64,000 bases of DNA from positions 1 through 64,000 of the forward strand of contig NZ_FZNW01000017.1 of NCBI RefSeq assembly GCF_900188115.1, given 5' to 3'. The translations under genes and the position numbers were made by a program. Under the pieces are notes generated by a model, which did not search any database, had not been told where the DNA came from, and worked only from the letters and a program-made list of their open reading frames with translations. Positions 18,103-26,234 of this stretch are shown here, piece by piece. The stretch's first letter is position 1. Each line of letters begins with the position of its first letter. Origin of the DNA: Haloechinothrix alba (GTDB lineage Bacteria > Actinomycetota > Actinomycetes > Mycobacteriales > Pseudonocardiaceae).

Positions 18103-18185
18103 AGGCGCTATCCCGGGGCGCGGGGTGCTACCCGAGAGCCAGCTCGGCAGCGCGGACCATCAGCGCCAGCTTCCGGTGCTGGTCG
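18046..18185. repeat. Left 140-bp direct repeat of the 18-24 kb island
   Basis: Identical to 23666-23805 except for three mismatches. It contains the last 57 bp of the DinB-like gene (to 18102), the short intergenic region, and on the minus strand the last 19 codons of the MetE-like gene (stop at 18128-18130), which is complete only at the other copy. The period is 5,620 bp. Confidence 0.92.
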
Positions 18186-18323
18186 GCTCGATGATCCACG
18201 CCAGTACCAAACACGGGACCACCTCATCACCCTCAGCGACAGCTTCGAACCCGTGCACGTCGTAGGCACACGAGGGCATCCCACAACTGCCCCACCGTGC
18301 CACCGAAAGCACAAACCGTCAGG

Positions 18324-18377
18324 TCAACGCACCGCTCCAGCTGGAACCACCAGCAATGACAGAAGCCAAGAACAGGG
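18324..18377. repeat. Inner diverged repeat, left copy
   Basis: TCAACGCACCGCTCCAGCTG is found here and at 23618, followed by a diverged match up to CAGGG. At the right copy CAGGG is where the large direct repeat starts. In the right copy it encodes the tail of a gene remnant. No intact gene is seen between 18186 and 18409. Confidence 0.7.
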
Positions 18378-18409
18378 CGGTGCGGTTCTACATGAAGAAG
18401 GTGTATGAC

Positions 18410-18868
18410 TCAGGCACCTGTGGCCTCGCGATACTTACTCAGCACGTCCGTCACGGCATCGGAGACAGGTGGTTCTTCCGTGAGGGCTGTCCAGGTGTAG
18501 GCATCGTGCTCGTGCAAGGCGATCGGTTCTGGTGCGATGACGTCAACAGCGAAGTTGAACTGGCGGCTTTTCTTGCCGCTGCCGCTGGCGTAGTCGAAGC
18601 TGCCGAGGTAGTCATGGATGGTGGCCACGTCGAGACCGGTTTCTTCCTTGACTTCGCGCAGTAGGGCCGCGTCCAGCGCTTCGCCCTGCTCGACCTTTCC
18701 GCTGGGCAGCTCGAAGATGCCTCCCATGAAGTCGTCTTCAGGGCGCTGGAGCAGCAGCACCATTCCGCAGTGCTGGACGACGGCACCGACGACGAGTTGC
18801 GCTACGCCGTCAAGGTCGGCTTCGGCGGTAAGCCGGGCGAGGAGGGTTTCGTCAACCATGTAGATCAT
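18410..18868 (-). CDS. NUDIX hydrolase
   Basis: 152 aa. The NUDIX box is complete (G-x5-E-x7-REVKEETGLD, from GKVEQGEALDAAL onward), so it should hydrolyse a nucleoside diphosphate linked to another moiety. The ATG at 18868 overlaps the stop of the aminotransferase gene (ATGA). As the last gene of a four-gene operon with a Gfo/Idh oxidoreductase and a DegT aminotransferase, it may act on a nucleotide-sugar or remove damaged nucleotides. It looks less GC-rich than the flanking chromosome. Confidence 0.87.
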   Translation of the reverse strand: MIYMVDETLLARLTAEADLDGVAQLVVGAVVQHCGMVLLLQRPEDDFMGGIFELPSGKVEQGEALDAALLREVKEETGLDVATIHDYLGSFDYASGSGKKSRQFNFAVDVIAPEPIALHEHDAYTWTALTEEPPVSDAVTDVLSKYREATGA

Positions 18869-20118
18869 CCTTGCAGGTCTTGGTGACGGCCGGTGACTTT
18901 ACGGAACGCTTCGATGTAACTATCTACCAAGGGCATGTCCTCCTTGCGGTGCCAGACAGGCAGTTTGAGCGTGGCGTGGTGCACGGCTTCGGCCACGGGG
19001 TAATCGCCGGGTGCATAGCTGAGCCGGTCCCTGTAAGCCGGGAGTATCAGCTCGGGGTCTTGGAACAGGGGTAACAGATTCAGCGGGCAGGTCGAGCCTG
19101 GCCGGTCGACCTCGTGGCAGCCTTCGGCGTGTAGTGCCTCAACAAGCCGCTCCACAGGCAGGCCATCCAGCTCTTCGGCGCAGTAGCGCAGCGGTAGGCC
19201 ATACCAGGACGAGCGAACGCCGGGCGGCAACTCCGGCACGGTGATGCCGGGTAGCTCAGCGAGCTGCTCGCAGAGGTTGGCGGCGATGATGGCACGCCCC
19301 TCCAGGTAGCTGTCTAGGTGTTCGAGCTGGGCGAGTGCGAGGCTGGCAGCGAGCGGGTGTATCCGGTGCTTGAGCCCCGTGCCGGTTGCGGCGTAGCGAT
19401 ACAGCGGATGGTCGTCGGGCAGCTCGCTCCGGCAGCGCTTGTTGTACTGCCCGTGCAGCAACACGCGGAAGTAGATCTCATCGTCGTCAGTGAGGACGAA
19501 GCCACCTTCCCCTGCTGAGAGCGGCTTCGGGCCGTTCATGCTGAAGGCGGCAGCATGGCCGAACGTGCCGACATGATTGCCATCGATGACCGCACCATGA
19601 GCGTGCGAGGCGTCTTCCAGCAAGATCACCCCGTGCTCGTCTGCGACGGCCTTCAGCCTGGTCATGTCGGCGGGCGATCCCCACATATGGGTGACTACAA
19701 CCGCTGTGGTCTGTGACGTGATCCGTTGTGTCACATCCTTGGGGTCGAGGTTTCCGGTCTCATCACAGTCAGCCAGTACCGGCACTGCGCCGACGTGCAA
19801 GAGCGGGGTCACCGTCGCGAAGAAGGTGTAGGCGGGCACGATGACCTCATCGCCGGTGCCGAGACCGCAGGCGGCGTACATGGAATGCAGTGCAGCGGTT
19901 CCCGAACTGGTGAGCACGGCGTGCGTCACGCCGTGGTACCGACTCAGCTCGTCCTCCAGATGCTCGATGACCCCAGAGCGATTGTAGATGGATACGGACT
20001 GGTCGAGCTGTCTCAGTACAGCGTTCTTGGCGCTATCGCCTATCGGAGGCCAGGTGAAATGCGGCTCGGGTACGGTCACGGCGGGTGTGCCGCCGAGCAG
20101 CGCCAGAGGTGAGGTCAC
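18865..20118 (-). CDS. DegT/DnrJ/EryC1/StrS-family PLP aminotransferase
   Basis: 417 aa. The PLP Lys is K198 (FSMNGPKPLSAGEGG), with the cofactor-binding D169 (LLEDASHAHG) and the SSGTAALHSMYAA phosphate-binding loop. The family transaminates keto-sugars or keto-cyclitols using Glu or Gln. The GTG at 20118 overlaps the upstream Gfo/Idh stop (GTGA). The oxidoreductase-aminotransferase pair is the usual way to build an amino sugar: oxidise a hydroxyl, then aminate the ketone, as in NtdC/NtdA kanosamine synthesis. The product here is not known. Confidence 0.9.
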   Translation of the reverse strand: MTSPLALLGGTPAVTVPEPHFTWPPIGDSAKNAVLRQLDQSVSIYNRSGVIEHLEDELSRYHGVTHAVLTSSGTAALHSMYAACGLGTGDEVIVPAYTFFATVTPLLHVGAVPVLADCDETGNLDPKDVTQRITSQTTAVVVTHMWGSPADMTRLKAVADEHGVILLEDASHAHGAVIDGNHVGTFGHAAAFSMNGPKPLSAGEGGFVLTDDDEIYFRVLLHGQYNKRCRSELPDDHPLYRYAATGTGLKHRIHPLAASLALAQLEHLDSYLEGRAIIAANLCEQLAELPGITVPELPPGVRSSWYGLPLRYCAEELDGLPVERLVEALHAEGCHEVDRPGSTCPLNLLPLFQDPELILPAYRDRLSYAPGDYPVAEAVHHATLKLPVWHRKEDMPLVDSYIEAFRKVTGRHQDLQG

Positions 20119-21107
20119 TGTATCTCCTCCGGATTGACGTAGGCGTGGGTCTTGGCCGACTCGTAGCAAGCTTCGATAAAGCTCATGTGCACAAGATTTG
20201 CGTGCGGGCCGCTGACGTTGGGCCGGAGGCCTTCAATGACGCGGCAGAAGTAGTCGATCTGGCAGGTTGCAGCCGAAGGCCACGCCTGTTCGCGGGAAAG
20301 CGACTCGATTGCCTCGCCATCATTGGTGAGACGCCGAATGCGGCCGCGTTCCAGATGCACCACGCCACGACTGCCGACAAGGCGGATCTGTTCGGTCTTG
20401 GGACCGAGGTAGCGGGACAGCAGCAGCGAGCCGTATAGGCCGCTGTCGTAGCCGAAATGGATCAGCGCGGTGTCTTCGGCATCGTAGGTACGGTCAGGCC
20501 GCGCCTGCACCGACATGTCTGCCAGGACGCGATCCGGCAGACCGAAGTACCACAGGATCATGTCCACCAGGTGATATCCCATGTCGATGACACAGCCGCC
20601 ACCCGCCGTGGCTGACTGGCCACGCCAACCGTCCGAGGGGTCGTCCACGCAGAGCGTGTACTGTCCGTCCGCTAAGAACGGGGTGCCAATCTGGTCGGCG
20701 AGTTGCATGAAGCTTGTATAGATCGGGTTGAAGCGGCGTTGTAGCGTGACCATCAGCTGGATGCCTGCGTCCTCGCACTGCTTCGTCAGTTCGCGGGCTT
20801 CCCTCATGTTGGTGGCGAACGGCTTTTCTTTGAGGACGTGCACGCTGTGCTCGGCCGCGGTAGCGATAACCTCCTGCCCGATGTGATGCGGCACGGTCAC
20901 GATGACCAGATCGAGCCGTTCGTGTCGGAACATGTCCCGAAAATCGGTGTAACCGACCACTCGGAGTCGGTACTGATGCTCGCGCACGAGCTCAGCATTG
21001 TCGTCGCACACGGCAACAAGCTCTGCGCCCTCAGCGCCGGTGAGCCCCGGAATGTGGTCGTCCACTGCTTGCTTACCGAGCCCCACCACGCCCGCGCGTA
21101 GTTTCAT
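20115..21107 (-). CDS. Gfo/Idh/MocA-family NAD(P)-dependent oxidoreductase
   Basis: 330 aa. The Rossmann start RAGVVGLGKQAVDDHIPGL and the catalytic-lysine motif VLKEKPFATN are clear, and the C-terminal alpha/beta domain has GGGCVIDMGYHLVDMILW. It probably oxidises a sugar or cyclitol hydroxyl for the downstream aminotransferase. The ATG at 21107 follows AGGGAGCG. A longer frame upstream is not supported. It is divergent from the XRE-TPR regulator. Confidence 0.9.
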   Translation of the reverse strand: MKLRAGVVGLGKQAVDDHIPGLTGAEGAELVAVCDDNAELVREHQYRLRVVGYTDFRDMFRHERLDLVIVTVPHHIGQEVIATAAEHSVHVLKEKPFATNMREARELTKQCEDAGIQLMVTLQRRFNPIYTSFMQLADQIGTPFLADGQYTLCVDDPSDGWRGQSATAGGGCVIDMGYHLVDMILWYFGLPDRVLADMSVQARPDRTYDAEDTALIHFGYDSGLYGSLLLSRYLGPKTEQIRLVGSRGVVHLERGRIRRLTNDGEAIESLSREQAWPSAATCQIDYFCRVIEGLRPNVSGPHANLVHMSFIEACYESAKTHAYVNPEEIQ

Positions 21108-21169
21108 GCGACGCTCCCTGTTGGGCGTGATGAGTCGAACAACCGGTGCACGATCAAGCGGTAGCACTT

Positions 21170-21382
21170 TCACGGCAACGCCTCGCTTTCCCGTATGGCC
21201 AAGTACGTTCGGCTCGCTTCCCACTCAGTCACGGGCGGCACCAGTCTTGCGGGCAGGATCGCCGTCGTGACGGCTCCTCCGGCCTGGGGAACAGGACGAC
21301 CACACGCGCGCGTCTGTCGCTCGAACAAACCCGTCATTCCAAGCCCGATGACGGTTGCCTCGGCTTCGGAACCGCCAGTCAT
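21170..21382 (-). CDS. Small uncharacterised protein, first in the Gfo-DegT-NUDIX operon
   Basis: 70 aa, MTGGSEAEATVIGLGMTGLF to RTYLAIRESEALP. The ATG has a strong GGAGGTGGCGGAC in front and the gene ends 62 bp before the oxidoreductase. No domain is recognised. The good ribosome site and position favour a real gene, but the protein could be a chance frame. Confidence 0.45.
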   Translation of the reverse strand: MTGGSEAEATVIGLGMTGLFERQTRACGRPVPQAGGAVTTAILPARLVPPVTEWEASRTYLAIRESEALP

Positions 21383-21549
21383 GTCCGCCACCTCCGTTGT
21401 CACTGCTTGTGTGAGCCCCGTACTCTCTATGTAACCGGCGACGGCGGCCCCGAACCAGAGCACGATTTCCGCAGCCCTGTCGCAGGGTTGTCTCGCGGGC
21501 GGCTCTGAGCAGCACGAACAACGCATGCAAGATCGACGGGAGACGCGTC

Positions 21550-22716
21550 ATGAGCGCACGACGGCAGCGGTTCGCGCAGCGCCGGAAGGCCGTGGGCTTC
21601 AGCCAGGAAGGGCTTGCCGAACGGCTGGGCATCGACCGGTCGACCGTAGCTCGTTGGGAAGCCGGCGAAACCGACCCGCTGCCGTGGCTCCGCCCAAAGC
21701 TGGCGCGCGTCCTCCAGGTCTCCATTGACCAACTTGATCAGCTGCTTGCCGAGGCCGGTACGCCCGACGAGTTACCCGATGAGCGGGTGAGCTTCGCCGT
21801 GGAGCACCCCGGCAGTGTCGACCTGCTAACAGTTGCCCGGCTGCGTGAACGGGTGCAGCAGCTCGACGTGTGCTACGACAAGGCCGCCTCTACGTCGCTG
21901 CTTGCCGACGCGGGGCAGTGTCTCGGCCAGATATCGTTCCTCCGGGCACGCGCCGCCGCCAACCGCGTCCAGCGCGAGCTGTTTGCGGTCGAAGCCGAAG
22001 CGGCGACGCTCATGGGCAAACTCGTATGGGACGCCTCGCAGCGCCGTGACCACACGACGGCTCGCGCCTACTTCGACCGGGCGATTACAGCCGCCCGGCA
22101 GCTCCATGACCCGAGCGCTGAAGGACTGGCGCTACTGCGGACGAGCTTCGTCGCCCTCTACGGCGAGAAGAATCCACGTGTCGGCCTCGACTTGGCGATG
22201 CGGGCTTCCGAGACCGCTCGCCACAGCAGCCACGTCTTGACCGGCCTCGGCGTCCTGCACGCTGCCGAGGCGCATGCCATGCTCGGGCAGAGGCAGGAGT
22301 GCGAGCAAGCATTGAGCGATGCCGAACGGCACTTCGAGCAGATTAGCACGGCCGATGCTGCAATAGACTTGTTCTCGCCCACGCAGCACAGTCGGTTGGC
22401 GGGATCGTGCTACCTGTTCCTGAACGACGCCAAGCAGGCCCAACCCATCCTGGAGCGCACTGCGGCGGAGCTTCGCGACCGGTCGAAGTCGCAAGCCATT
22501 GCGCTTGGCAACCTGGCGTTGGCATGCATCCGACAGCACAAGCTCGACGAGGCGGTAGGCGCGCTACATAGCGCGATCGATGTAGTAGAACAGACGTGGG
22601 GCGGTGGCGGGCTGAATGTCGTCTTCAGCGCCGCGCAGGAGCTACGGCCCTGGCGGCATGTAGCCGATGTTCAGGGCGTCGACGACAGGCTGCTCGCACT
22701 CATCGCAGCGGCATGA
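21550..22716 (+). CDS. XRE-family helix-turn-helix regulator with TPR repeats
   Basis: 388 aa. An N-terminal XRE domain (MSARRQRFAQRRKAVGFSQE, LAERLGIDRSTVARWEAGET) is followed by about 300 residues of helical TPR-like repeats (for example LGNLALACIRQHKLDEAVGAL). Such proteins usually sense a peptide or metabolite and control neighbouring biosynthetic genes. It is divergent from the Gfo-DegT-NUDIX operon and 9 bp before the cyclo-ligase gene. A second XRE-TPR gene of a different subgroup sits in the other repeat-bounded island. Confidence 0.88.
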   Translation: MSARRQRFAQRRKAVGFSQEGLAERLGIDRSTVARWEAGETDPLPWLRPKLARVLQVSIDQLDQLLAEAGTPDELPDERVSFAVEHPGSVDLLTVARLRERVQQLDVCYDKAASTSLLADAGQCLGQISFLRARAAANRVQRELFAVEAEAATLMGKLVWDASQRRDHTTARAYFDRAITAARQLHDPSAEGLALLRTSFVALYGEKNPRVGLDLAMRASETARHSSHVLTGLGVLHAAEAHAMLGQRQECEQALSDAERHFEQISTADAAIDLFSPTQHSRLAGSCYLFLNDAKQAQPILERTAAELRDRSKSQAIALGNLALACIRQHKLDEAVGALHSAIDVVEQTWGGGGLNVVFSAAQELRPWRHVADVQGVDDRLLALIAAA

Positions 22717-22725
22717 AGGAGCACC

Positions 22726-23463
22726 ATGACCAGCGTGGACAACGACCAGGCCAAACACGCCATCCGTAACCGCGTATGGGCACTGCTGGAGCGAGAACGA
22801 GCGGTGCCGCCCGGTGTCCACGGCCGCATCCCAGCCTTCTTCGGCGCCGACGCTGCCGCCGATCGCTTGGCCGAGCTACCCGTATGGAAAAGCGCGCGGG
22901 TGGTCAAGGCAGTGCCGGACAAGGCACAGCTTCCGGCACGGGCACGAGCGCTCATCGAAGGCAAGCTCGTCTGCATGGCCGTGCCCAAGCTGGCCGAAAA
23001 CAAGCCCTTCTACCTTCTCGATCCAGCGACGCTGACCGTGCCACCGAAGGACGCCGCATCCAGCAAGGTGGCTGCGTCCGTGGGGCGCAAGATCGGTATC
23101 GAGGACATGCAGCCTGTTGATCTCGTCGTCTGCGGCAGCGTGGCCGTCAATCGGTATGGCGTACGGCTCGGCAAGGGTGCCGGTTACTCCGACATCGAGG
23201 TCGCACTCCTGCACGAAGCGGGTCTGATCGGACCGGAAACGACGATCGTCACGACCGTGCACTCCTTGCAGGTCGTTGACGATGACCTCCCCGAGACCGA
23301 ACACGACTTCAGCGTGGACTTGATCATCACGCCCGAAGGGGTCACCGAGTGCAGCCCGCCACGCCGCCCGGATGGGCTGATCTGGGAACACCTCGAGCAG
23401 GAAACGATCGCGGCAATTCCGGTACTGGCCGCACGCAGGGACGATAGAACTCGCGATGGATAG
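22726..23463 (+). CDS. 5-formyltetrahydrofolate cyclo-ligase-like protein
   Basis: 245 aa, MTHFS fold: AKHAIRNRVWALLERE, the substrate-loop region KLVCMAVPKL, and the glycine-rich NRYGVRLGKGAGYSDIE. Classical enzymes convert 5-formyl-THF to 5,10-methenyl-THF with ATP; this longer variant belongs to the MTHFSD-like group often found beside XRE-TPR regulators, so its folate activity is uncertain. AAGGAGCACC precedes the ATG. It ends the plus-strand operon of the island. Confidence 0.78.
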   Translation: MTSVDNDQAKHAIRNRVWALLERERAVPPGVHGRIPAFFGADAAADRLAELPVWKSARVVKAVPDKAQLPARARALIEGKLVCMAVPKLAENKPFYLLDPATLTVPPKDAASSKVAASVGRKIGIEDMQPVDLVVCGSVAVNRYGVRLGKGAGYSDIEVALLHEAGLIGPETTIVTTVHSLQVVDDDLPETEHDFSVDLIITPEGVTECSPPRRPDGLIWEHLEQETIAAIPVLAARRDDRTRDG

Positions 23464-23502
23464 TTCCTTGTTCCCCTTCGCACGTCAACGGAGAAGACGT
23501 GA

Positions 23503-23655
23503 GTTCAAATCAAGCCATCGTACCTTGATCTGCCCGGAGAGTTCCGGCACTTCGACAACGTTTACGAGGATCGACGGGCGGGTGTTCTCACCGCCCTCGG
23601 TGTCACGAAAGACCACTTCAACGCACCGCTCCAGCTGAAACCCCGACAGCGATAA
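23503..23655 (+). pseudogene. 3'-terminal remnant of an unrecognised gene
   Basis: An open frame of 50 codons directly after a TGA, with no start codon, reads KPSYLDLPGEFRHFDNVYED and ends DHFNAPLQLKPRQR-stop. It looks like a genuine protein tail (acidic/aromatic pattern and a sensible stop) but I cannot place the family. Its last codons coincide with the inner repeat that also occurs at 18324. It abuts the right direct repeat, so the gene was probably cut when the island formed. Confidence 0.5.
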
Positions 23656-23670
23656 AAGTCAAGATCAGGG
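23618..23670. repeat. Inner diverged repeat, right copy
   Basis: Starts TCAACGCACCGCTCCAGCTG as at 18324; the next four to five bases differ by one, and the rest to CAGGG is about 80 percent alike by eye. It runs straight into the large repeat at 23666. Confidence 0.7.
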
Positions 23671-23805
23671 TGATGCCGAGCTGGGCGCCCAGGTGGTGCG
23701 CAACCTGCGGCTGACGATCTGAAGGCGCTATCCCGGGCCCCGGGGTGCTACCCGAGAGCCAGCTCGGCAGCGCGGACCACCAGCGCCAGCTTCCGGTGCT
23801 GGTCG
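23666..23805. repeat. Right 140-bp direct repeat of the 18-24 kb island
   Basis: Partner of 18046-18185 (137 of 140 identical). Here it carries a detached copy of the DinB-like gene tail ([18 protein letters not shown]-stop) and the true 3' end of the MetE-like gene. Confidence 0.92.
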
Positions 23806-24884
23806 TCGATGCTCAGCGCGTTGCCGTACAGCGAGGTCGCGAAGCCGCACTGCGTACCGACCGCGAGCCGCTCGCGGCCGACAATCCTGCTCGCCGCGCC
23901 GACCCGCTCGACCAGCGCTTCGGTCGATTCCAGCTCGGGGTGTTTGGTGGTCACCAGCCCCAGGACCACGCTGGTGTCCTCGGGCACGAGCCGGAGCGGG
24001 TCGAACCCGCCGGAGCGCTCGTCGTCGTACTCCAGCAGGAGGCGGTCGGCGTGCACTGTGGAGAACACCGGAGCGGCGATCGGGTCGTAGCCGCCCGCGA
24101 CCAGCCAGCGGCTGCGCTGGTTCCCACGGCACAGGTGGAACCCGAAGGTCGCGGGCCTGCCCGCGGCGATGACGGCGTTGTCCAGCTCGAGGCCGTAGGA
24201 AAGCCACCGCTCGGCCGCCCAGCCACGCCGCTCGTAGAACTCCCGCCACGACGGGTCGACGAGCAGCGGGTAGTGCGGTGCGTCCAGCTGGATGTAGCGG
24301 CAGCCCAGCCTGACCAGCTCCCTGACCTCGTCGCAGAGGATCCGGGTGACGTCCGACAGGAAGTCGTCGAGCGTGGCGTACGGCTCGCCCGCGTTCTCCG
24401 GTGACCAGAGACCGGCGAACAGGCTCGGGCTCGGCAACGTCACCTTGGTCATCGCACCCGGACCGTCCGGGCTCGCCCACTCCCCCACGCACGAGCGCAG
24501 GAAGGTGAACTCCTCCGCGGCCAGGTTGCGGCGCTTGCGCAGCCGCCCGGTGACCGCGAGATCCCCGGGACGCTCCACGTGCTGGTCGCCCACGACGTCG
24601 GAGTACCAGTCCCCCCACAGCCAGGCGTCGATGCTCGCGCCTGCCACACCGTCGACGGAGGCGGTGAACTCGCCCTGGAACGACTCCCTGCGCAGCTCAC
24701 CATCGGTGACCACCTGGCAACCCGCGTCGGCCTGCAACGCGACGGCCTCCCGCACGGCGCGGTCCTCCACGGCCTTGAACTCGGACGGCGTCAGCTCGCC
24801 GCGGGCCCGTGCCGCCCTGGCATCCAGCAGGTAGTCGGGCCGTAGCAGGCTCCCCACGTGCTCCGCGCGCGCGGTGACAGCCAT
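23748..24884 (-). CDS. Cobalamin-independent methionine synthase-like (MetE C-terminal domain) protein
   Basis: 378 aa, corresponding to the catalytic C-terminal barrel of MetE only. The zinc-thiolate set is visible as H250 and C252 (FGFHLCRGN) and C346 (GTQCGFAT), with an Asp-rich STVHADRLLLEYDD segment. Short MetE-like enzymes in actinomycetes often serve other methyl transfers, so the acceptor is uncertain. It starts at ATG 24884 (MAVTARAEHVGSLLRP). Its last 58 bp lie in the right direct repeat, and a copy of that tail with one changed codon is stranded at 18128-18185. Confidence 0.85.
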   Translation of the reverse strand: MAVTARAEHVGSLLRPDYLLDARAARARGELTPSEFKAVEDRAVREAVALQADAGCQVVTDGELRRESFQGEFTASVDGVAGASIDAWLWGDWYSDVVGDQHVERPGDLAVTGRLRKRRNLAAEEFTFLRSCVGEWASPDGPGAMTKVTLPSPSLFAGLWSPENAGEPYATLDDFLSDVTRILCDEVRELVRLGCRYIQLDAPHYPLLVDPSWREFYERRGWAAERWLSYGLELDNAVIAAGRPATFGFHLCRGNQRSRWLVAGGYDPIAAPVFSTVHADRLLLEYDDERSGGFDPLRLVPEDTSVVLGLVTTKHPELESTEALVERVGAASRIVGRERLAVGTQCGFATSLYGNALSIDDQHRKLALVVRAAELALG

Positions 24885-24976
24885 GGCCCGATTCTATGCG
24901 CCGCCAGGACGCGAGGCGCACGGTCCAGCCCGCCACGCGATTACGGGCCGGTGGCCCCTGGTACCCGGCTATCGGC

Positions 24977-25291
24977 TCACCTCAGCTCGGCATCGCGCAC
25001 GGTGATGTTGCCCGACTCGATGCGTTCGTAGCTCACCCTGGTGTTCGGGTCGTCGCCGTCCACGTCGGTCTCGCCTCGGAAGTAGCCGCCCGGTGCGGCG
25101 CCGGAGGGATCGCTGTGTGCCGCGAAGGCGTAGTCGACCGGCCCGCCAGTGATCGGGAACGTGCTGGTGCCCGCCCCCACAGCCGAGTCACGGCCCTCTG
25201 CGGGCTCACTGCCGTGCGCCGGGCTGACCGCCGCCGACGCCGGCGCCAGTGCCCCTGCACTCACCAGCGTCGCCGGTATCCGATGATGCAT
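24977..25291 (-). CDS. Small secreted protein
   Basis: 104 aa. It has a short signal peptide (RIPATLVSAGALAPASAAV) and a mature part rich in Gly/Asp with PITGGPVDYAFAAHSDPSG and NTRVSYERIESGNITVRD. No family is recognised. GGTGGATGCGCC precedes the ATG. It is followed by the MetE-like gene on the same strand, but 92 bp separate them. Confidence 0.6.
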   Translation of the reverse strand: MHHRIPATLVSAGALAPASAAVSPAHGSEPAEGRDSAVGAGTSTFPITGGPVDYAFAAHSDPSGAAPGGYFRGETDVDGDDPNTRVSYERIESGNITVRDAELR

Positions 25292-25397
25292 GGCGCATCC
25301 ACCTGCCTCACGACGGGTTTTCCTACACCCTCGCGTGCCCCCGTGACAACAGGCGGCGCTTCGGTCGGCTGGCCCGTGGCCGCGCCACGCGCGTCGC

Positions 25398-26087
25398 TCA
25401 TGGGCGTGTGACCGGGCGGCCCTCGCGTTCCCATTCGGGGAAGCCGTCCTCGAGCCGCCGCGCGTCGTAACCGGCAGCGCGGAGCTTGCGCACGGCCTCG
25501 TCGGCGAAGACGCAGTAGGGTCCGCGGCAGTAGGCAACCACGTCGATATCGCGCGGCAGGGCAGCCAGCGCGTCGTCGAGCTCGGCCAGCGGTGCCGAGC
25601 GTGCCCCGGGGATATGGCCGGACTCGTACTCGAGGCGGGGGCGGACGTCGAGCACGACCGCCTCACCGCTGGTGATGCGCCGTTCGAGCTCAGCACGGCC
25701 GATGCCCTCGAGATCGCCACGATCACCCAGGTACGCGCTCGCCAGCCGCTCGACCTCGGTCACCTGCTGTGCCGCCACATCCCGCATCGCGGCCCAGAGC
25801 TCGGCCACCCGGGCACTGGCCAGGCGGTAACGCACCCGCTGGCCGTCGCGCTGGGACTCGACCAGTCCCGCTCCGGCGAGCACCTGCAGGTGGTGGGAGG
25901 TGTTGGCGACCGACTGGTCGATGGCATCCGCGACCTGTTCGACGGAGCGTTCCCCCTGGGTCAGCAGGTCGAGGATCTCGGCGCGGCGCCCGCTCGCGAT
26001 CGCTTTCGCGACGGTGGCCAGGCCGTCGAACAGTGCGTTCTTGGCGACGCGGCTCCCGACGCCGCCGTTCTCGCTCTGGCGTGCCAT
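25398..26087 (-). CDS. ArsR-family repressor fused to a rhodanese domain
   Basis: 229 aa. Residues 20-100 form an ArsR winged helix (ILDLLTQGERSVEQVADAID, ANTSHHLQVLAGAGLVESQR); residues 130-225 form a rhodanese domain with the loop Cys187 (VVAYCRGPYCVFADE). Such fusions sense reactive sulfur species through the rhodanese or ArsR cysteines and derepress persulfide-handling genes. It is divergent from the MBL-rhodanese operon, and two matched 18-bp palindromes lie between them. Confidence 0.9.
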   Translation of the reverse strand: MARQSENGGVGSRVAKNALFDGLATVAKAIASGRRAEILDLLTQGERSVEQVADAIDQSVANTSHHLQVLAGAGLVESQRDGQRVRYRLASARVAELWAAMRDVAAQQVTEVERLASAYLGDRGDLEGIGRAELERRITSGEAVVLDVRPRLEYESGHIPGARSAPLAELDDALAALPRDIDVVAYCRGPYCVFADEAVRKLRAAGYDARRLEDGFPEWEREGRPVTRP

Positions 26088-26105
26088 ACACCCCACCCTA
26101 GCGTA

Positions 26106-26123
26106 TTCAAGAAAATTTTTGAA
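26106..26123. promoter_or_regulatory. ArsR-type operator 1
   Basis: TTCAA-N8-TTGAA (TTCAAGAAAATTTTTGAA), 18 bp after the repressor start on the divergent side. The AT-rich core stands out from the GC-rich surroundings. Confidence 0.75.
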
Positions 26124-26169
26124 GTAACTGCTCACAGGGTTGACGCACGCACCACCGGCTGCCATCGTA

Positions 26170-26187
26170 TTCAAAAGAGCATTTGAA
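26170..26187. promoter_or_regulatory. ArsR-type operator 2
   Basis: TTCAA-N8-TTGAA (TTCAAAAGAGCATTTGAA), same arms and spacing as operator 1, 64 bp away and 47 bp before the MBL-rhodanese start. Two identical-arm sites suggest each controls one of the divergent promoters. Confidence 0.75.
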
Positions 26188-26234
26188 CATCGGGCGGTGG
26201 GCCTCTGTACTGCCGCCCCACGAGAGGAGACCCC

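Noticed and set aside
18356-18664. 102-codon plus-strand frame starting MTEAKNRAVRFYMKK
   Set aside because: Most of it is antisense to the NUDIX box; only its first codons belong to the inner repeat, so it is not called as a gene.
18046-23805. Reading the 140-bp repeats as IS inverted repeats or a target-site duplication
   Set aside because: They are direct, far too long for a target duplication, contain host gene tails, and no transposase is present.
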